Assembly: GCA_019413955.1 (NCBI GenBank)
Contig: DXMX01000022.1
Location: forward strand, 16,678-26,234
Direction: 5' to 3'
DNA: 9,557 bases
Source: Collinsella sp.
Lineage (GTDB): Bacteria > Actinomycetota > Coriobacteriia > Coriobacteriales > Coriobacteriaceae
Below, one piece after another: positions 6,690 to 9,557 of this stretch (its first letter is position 1; every line of letters begins with the position of its first letter). The notes beneath the pieces are model-generated. The model was not told the origin of the DNA. It did not search any database and saw only the letters and a list, made by a program, of their open reading frames with translations. Made by a program: the position numbers and the translations under genes.

Positions 6690-7863
6690 GCTCGGCCGGA
6701 CGGTCGGGCGAGCTAAAGCCCGAGTCAAACGTAACGACGCATGAGGCATCGGGTCGGCGCTCGTGCACGATGCGCGTGACGAGCCCCAGCAGCTCCTCGT
6801 CGGATATGTCAAAGCCGTCGGGACGCACAAGGTCAAATGACACAAAGCCATCGTGCTCGTGCAGGTCGTGGATGGAGAGCGCAGGATCGATCTGCATGAT
6901 GCCGCGCTTGACCCAGCCGCGCAGGTCGTCGCCGGTGGTGGCGATGGGGTCGCAGTGTAGCGTGATACCGATGCCCATCTGATGCTTGATATCGTGTTCG
7001 ATGGTGTCCAGAATCTCGTGGTGCTCAAAGGCATCGCCCTCGCCGGGCATTTCCACGTGTGCGCTGGCAAACTGACGGCCGGGGCCGTAGTCGTGCACCA
7101 TGAGGTCGTGTGTGCCCAGGACCTGCGGATAGGACATGATCTTGTCGCGGATTGCCTGGACGAGCTTGGGGTCGGGCGCTTGCCCCAGCAACGGGCTGAT
7201 GGCGTCGCGCACCAGGCCCATGCCGCTGATGCAAATGAAGATGCCCACGCCCAGGCCCGCCCAGCCGTCGAGGTCAAAGCCTGTCGCTTGCGAAATAAGC
7301 GCCGCCGCTAAGACCGAGCCCGAGGTGATGACGTCGTTTTTGGAGTCCTGCGCCGTGGCGATGAGTGTCTCGGAATCGATGCGGTTGCCCAGCGTGCGGT
7401 TGAACGCTGCCATCCAGAGCTTAACGAGCATGGACGTAGCCAGTGCCGCAAGGGAAATAAACGTGTAAGCGGTGGGCGAGGGCTTGATGATCTTGGTGAC
7501 CGACTCGAGAATCAGGTTGATGCCGACGGCGCAAACCAGGACGGCGACGAACAGGCCGGCTAGGTACTCGTAGCGGCCGTGACCATAGGGGTGGCCTTCG
7601 TCTGCCGGGCGGCTGGCAAGGCGGAAACCGAGCAGGCTCACAATGTTGCTCGAGGCATCGGAGAGGTTGTTGAAAGCGTCGGCGATGAGGGAGACGGAGC
7701 CGGCGAGCAGACCCGCGATGCCCTTGGCCAGGCACAGGGTGATGTTGAGGCCAATGCAGACGAGGCTTGCGGAAAAGCCCGCGTTGGTGCGGCAAGATGC
7801 ATCGACCGGCTCGCTCTCGCTGCCGGGAACAAGCGTATGTACCAGCCGATTTACAAATAGCAT
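6682..7863 (-). CDS. Cation diffusion facilitator, probably Mn2+ exporter, with duplicated C-terminal domain
   Basis: CDF proteins are dimeric inner-membrane antiporters that export divalent metal in exchange for protons. The start chosen is the ATG at 7863, which follows TGAGGA by 8 nt and gives 393 residues; upstream in-frame ATGs at 7884 and 8022 lack ribosome binding sites. Six membrane helices lie at about 31-53, 55-80, 99-120, 132-155, 165-192 and 200-222. The intramembrane metal site reads N65xxxD69 in helix 2 and D173xxxD177 in helix 5. This ND/DD pattern is, as I recall, that of characterised Mn exporters such as pneumococcal MntE, whereas Zn exporters use HxxxD. A GHPYGHGRYEY loop (90-100) is a family hallmark. 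The cytoplasmic domain (about 228-305) is followed by a second, shorter copy (about 318-383), each beginning with HDLxxHD. Family is very sure; Mn preference is an inference. Confidence 0.92.
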   Translation of the reverse strand: MLFVNRLVHTLVPGSESEPVDASCRTNAGFSASLVCIGLNITLCLAKGIAGLLAGSVSLIADAFNNLSDASSNIVSLLGFRLASRPADEGHPYGHGRYEYLAGLFVAVLVCAVGINLILESVTKIIKPSPTAYTFISLAALATSMLVKLWMAAFNRTLGNRIDSETLIATAQDSKNDVITSGSVLAAALISQATGFDLDGWAGLGVGIFICISGMGLVRDAISPLLGQAPDPKLVQAIRDKIMSYPQVLGTHDLMVHDYGPGRQFASAHVEMPGEGDAFEHHEILDTIEHDIKHQMGIGITLHCDPIATTGDDLRGWVKRGIMQIDPALSIHDLHEHDGFVSFDLVRPDGFDISDEELLGLVTRIVHERRPDASCVVTFDSGFSSPDRPAEQL

Positions 7864-7871
7864 AGCGGTCG

Positions 7872-7877
7872 TCCTCA
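7872..7877 (-). promoter_or_regulatory. Shine-Dalgarno site that sets the transporter start
   Basis: Read on the minus strand this is TGAGGA, 8 nt before the ATG at 7863. It lies inside the longer in-frame reading possible from 7884, and that ATG has no such site, so the shorter protein is preferred. Confidence 0.65.
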
Positions 7878-7896
7878 CAATCATGTTTAAGGGGAT

Positions 7897-7902
7897 AGTG
7901 TA
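7897..7902 (-). promoter_or_regulatory. Possible -10 of the transporter gene
   Basis: Read on the minus strand this is TACACT, which would start transcription near 7890 and leave a leader of about 27 nt holding the Shine-Dalgarno site. No TG extension and no recognisable -35 hexamer are present, and the adjoining inverted repeat occupies the spacer and -35 region. Confidence 0.35.
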
Positions 7903-7905
7903 GCT

Positions 7906-7924
7906 CGCACGGGGGCGCCGTGCG
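7906..7924. promoter_or_regulatory. Operator-like inverted repeat upstream of the transporter
   Basis: CGCACGG (7906-7912) and CCGTGCG (7918-7924) are perfect 7-bp arms around a 5-bp spacer. On the minus strand the repeat sits between and across the expected -10 and -35 positions of the transporter promoter. No T-run follows on either strand, so it is not a terminator. It could bind a metal-responsive regulator; that is inference. Confidence 0.4.
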
Positions 7925-8034
7925 CCGATGCTCAGAAAATGCAGCAATAGTCTGCCGGTGCTAACGAACGAGCCTTCTCGTCTGCCTGGGTGGTCCATTT
8001 TGGGCCACATGGGTATGGGCATGTGCCTGCTTGC

Positions 8035-8053
8035 TCGACATACTTAATGTCGA
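8035..8053. promoter_or_regulatory. Operator-like inverted repeat upstream of the zinc-ribbon gene
   Basis: TCGACAT (8035-8041) and ATGTCGA (8047-8053) are perfect 7-bp arms around the A/T-rich spacer ACTTA. It ends 28 nt before the ATG at 8082. A -10-like CATACT (8039-8044) falls inside it, but no -35 hexamer supports a promoter there. The remainder of the 7864-8081 gap holds no gene I can support. Confidence 0.4.
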
Positions 8054-8065
8054 CAGCCCCTGTGC

Positions 8066-8073
8066 AAAGGAGG
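8066..8073 (+). promoter_or_regulatory. Strong Shine-Dalgarno site of the zinc-ribbon gene
   Basis: AAAGGAGG is a near-perfect anti-16S match located 8 nt before the ATG at 8082. It rules out the in-frame TTG at 8031, which lies in front of it. Confidence 0.85.
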
Positions 8074-8081
8074 ACGTTTCC

Positions 8082-9419
8082 ATGGACGAGATGTTTGCCA
8101 TTAAATGTCAAAACTGCGGCGGCCCTATGTACTCGCACCAGGCTAAGCGCAGCTTTGAGTGCGCCTATTGCGGCACGGTGGTTCCGTGGCAGGCGGACGC
8201 CGGAGAGCCCAAGAGCGCTTTGGGTATTCGCCATACGCCGTTGACGGTGGTGGATGGACTGCTCAAACTCACGCATGTGTCGCAACTCGAGCGCCCGCAG
8301 GACCCGGACTGGTATTTCTTCAATGCGCACTGGCGCAATCAGTCGGTCCTGGAACATCTGCTGTGGGAGGATCGCGGCACGGCGCAGGAGTTCCAAGAGG
8401 CCACGCATGTGAGCATTCCTTGCCCCTTCTGCGGAGCGTCCTTTGAGGGCGAGTCAACGCAGCGTGTGTTTGAGTGCCCGTCCTGCGGCAATAAGATCGG
8501 CATTGCGGACCTGCTCAAGCCGGGGACGTTTAGCAAGCGCCTGACCATGGGCGTTGGTGCGGAGTATGTGCCCGAGCAGGGTATTCCCTGCGAAATCTCG
8601 CCGCAGCAGGCACGTGCCAACGCGCTGCAGCTGGTGCGCCAGTATCCGGATGCCTTTGCCGGGCACGACGTGGAAGACGCGATCCAAAACGACATGATGC
8701 TCTTCTATTTCCCCATGGCGCTGGCGGACTTGCGCATGATGGCGAGCTTCCCGGGCAAGGGCCTGAGCAAGGAGGCCTTGGTGTACTACGAGGTGCTCGA
8801 CTGGGCATACCCCAGGGCAAACTACCTGGACGTTCGCCTCATGGGCATTTTGGAGCCGTGGGACTTTGCCAAGGTCGGTCCGTTCGATCCCGCCATGCAG
8901 GAAGGTGACTTTCGCGTTGTCTCAGTCGATGCGTCTACCAAGGACCAGGTGGTCATTGATAAGTTGGCGCTCGACGTTGCGGGCAACGACGCCGAGGCTG
9001 TACTGGGGCTCAATAAAAAGAGCATTCGCATGTGGGCGCGCAAGGCCCGCAAACATAAGGACGGCCTGGTGATGGTGCCGGTCTACTTTGTCGATCGTCC
9101 GGCGACAGACGGCCGCGATGGCGAGCAGGTGCGCATTGCCGTAAACGGCCAGACGGGCCGCGCGGCCGCGGTGGTGTTTAGCGACAAGCGCGAAACGCAT
9201 ATCGTGGCGCCGCTCAGCCCGAGCCTGCATCTGTCCGGTGAGAGCACCGTGCACGCCACGCCCGTCGAGGTCAAATACGTTAAATCGCCCTTCCTGTACC
9301 AGATCGTGCGCCGTGGAGGCGGCGAGCAACCGCGCCAGGTTGCAGCCGCCGTCGAGGGTTCCTACCGAGAGGAGAAGCCCAAACGCCGCGGTCTGCTGGG
9401 TGCGCTATTTGGGAAGTAG
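8082..9419 (+). CDS. Double zinc-ribbon protein with NGQTG motif and basic C-terminal tail
   Basis: The protein has 445 residues and I cannot assign a named function. The first zinc ribbon uses C9, C12, C27 and C30 (CQNC, then CAYC). The second uses C114, C117, C132 and C135 (CPFC, then CPSC). A middle region (about 170-325) has aromatic-rich helices and no metal motif. Residues 328-360 (VMVPVYFV, then RIAVNGQTG) match the segment seen at the C-terminal side of TFIIB-type zinc-ribbon proteins of Gram-positive bacteria. Many of those carry membrane helices and are sometimes annotated loosely as PriA-like. Here I see no membrane helix. The extreme C-terminus, KPKRRGLLGALFGK, could be a short amphipathic membrane-binding helix. 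The gene is divergent from the transporter, with a very strong ribosome binding site and an inverted repeat upstream. That the gene is real is very sure; any role is unknown. Confidence 0.88.
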   Translation: MDEMFAIKCQNCGGPMYSHQAKRSFECAYCGTVVPWQADAGEPKSALGIRHTPLTVVDGLLKLTHVSQLERPQDPDWYFFNAHWRNQSVLEHLLWEDRGTAQEFQEATHVSIPCPFCGASFEGESTQRVFECPSCGNKIGIADLLKPGTFSKRLTMGVGAEYVPEQGIPCEISPQQARANALQLVRQYPDAFAGHDVEDAIQNDMMLFYFPMALADLRMMASFPGKGLSKEALVYYEVLDWAYPRANYLDVRLMGILEPWDFAKVGPFDPAMQEGDFRVVSVDASTKDQVVIDKLALDVAGNDAEAVLGLNKKSIRMWARKARKHKDGLVMVPVYFVDRPATDGRDGEQVRIAVNGQTGRAAAVVFSDKRETHIVAPLSPSLHLSGESTVHATPVEVKYVKSPFLYQIVRRGGGEQPRQVAAAVEGSYREEKPKRRGLLGALFGK

Positions 9420-9464
9420 GGGAGTAGTGCTGGTTGGTCTTATGACGCGATAGCCAGGGGTACG

Positions 9465-9499
9465 GGGCGGTTCGCAGGAGTGCGGGCTGCCCTGTTTTT
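9465..9499 (+). terminator. Probable terminator after the zinc-ribbon gene
   Basis: GGGCGG (9465-9470) can pair with CTGCCC (9487-9492), including one G-U pair. GCA and TGC inside the loop add a small inner stem, and TG followed by five T (9495-9499) comes next. An alternative pairing of CAGGG (9455-9459) with CCCTG (9490-9494) abuts the T-run directly. Either form fits the end of this unit. Confidence 0.55.
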
Positions 9500-9541
9500 G
9501 TATTGCGGGGATATGGCATCCGAATGGCCGTAGGGTCTCAG

Positions 9542-9557
9542 CTAAATGGCTATTTAG
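9542..9557. repeat. Inverted repeat at the right edge
   Basis: CTAAAT (9542-9547) and ATTTAG (9552-9557) are perfect 6-bp arms around GGCT, ending exactly at the window edge. The repeat is A/T-rich in a G/C-rich setting, so it may be part of the control region of the next gene. I see no gene in 9420-9557. Confidence 0.35.

Noticed and set aside
7864..8000. Mn-sensing yybP-ykoY riboswitch upstream of the transporter
   Set aside because: I looked for it because of the Mn-type metal site, but the minus strand shows none of the conserved elements and the probable leader is only about 27 nt.
7864..8022. 53-residue N-terminal extension of the transporter
   Set aside because: The upstream ATGs lack ribosome binding sites, and the segment would run through the promoter-like and inverted-repeat region. 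The start at 7863 gives a normal CDF N-terminus.

Overview
This window looks like ordinary chromosomal DNA from a high-GC, host-associated actinomycete, most likely class Coriobacteriia (Collinsella or a close relative). The reasons are strong C/G preference at third codon positions, Gram-positive-type Shine-Dalgarno sites, a LexA box of the Bacillus/actinobacterial type, and an isolated formate-tetrahydrofolate ligase typical of anaerobes. The genus is an inference from overall impression and was not confirmed by any search. No phage, insertion sequence, CRISPR array, tRNA or rRNA is visible.

Layout, left to right. (1) 2-1342, +: the C-terminal part of a glutamine-dependent NAD+ synthetase homologue, cut by the left edge, whose ATP-binding signature is degraded. 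(2) 1402-1424: an extended -10 promoter abutting a near-consensus LexA (SOS) box. (3) 1480-3688, +: the Holliday-junction operon ruvC-ruvA-ruvB, with 1-nt TGATG overlaps at both joints. (4) 3833-5500, +: fhs, with its own extended -10 promoter and a strong intrinsic terminator at 5526-5561. (5) 5680-6669, +: an unrecognised single-pass membrane protein with a disordered N-terminus, an extracellular PASTA-like domain and a short heptad-repeat tail. (6) 6682-7863, -: a cation diffusion facilitator with Mn-type metal-site residues and a duplicated C-terminal domain, convergent with the previous gene. (7) A divergent intergenic region, 7864-8081, carrying two separate 7-5-7 inverted repeats. (8) 8082-9419, +: a soluble protein with two zinc ribbons, an NGQTG motif and a basic amphipathic-looking C-terminus, followed by a probable terminator.

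The only clear functional unit is ruvCAB: RuvA and RuvB form the branch-migration motor and RuvC is the resolvase. The placement of the LexA box suggests the unit is induced by DNA damage. The remaining genes look like independent transcription units. I see no convincing new multi-gene system. The points most worth a second look are the decayed NAD-synthetase domain, the SOS operator, the paired inverted repeats between the transporter and the zinc-ribbon gene, and the phospho-threonine-like motifs in the membrane protein.
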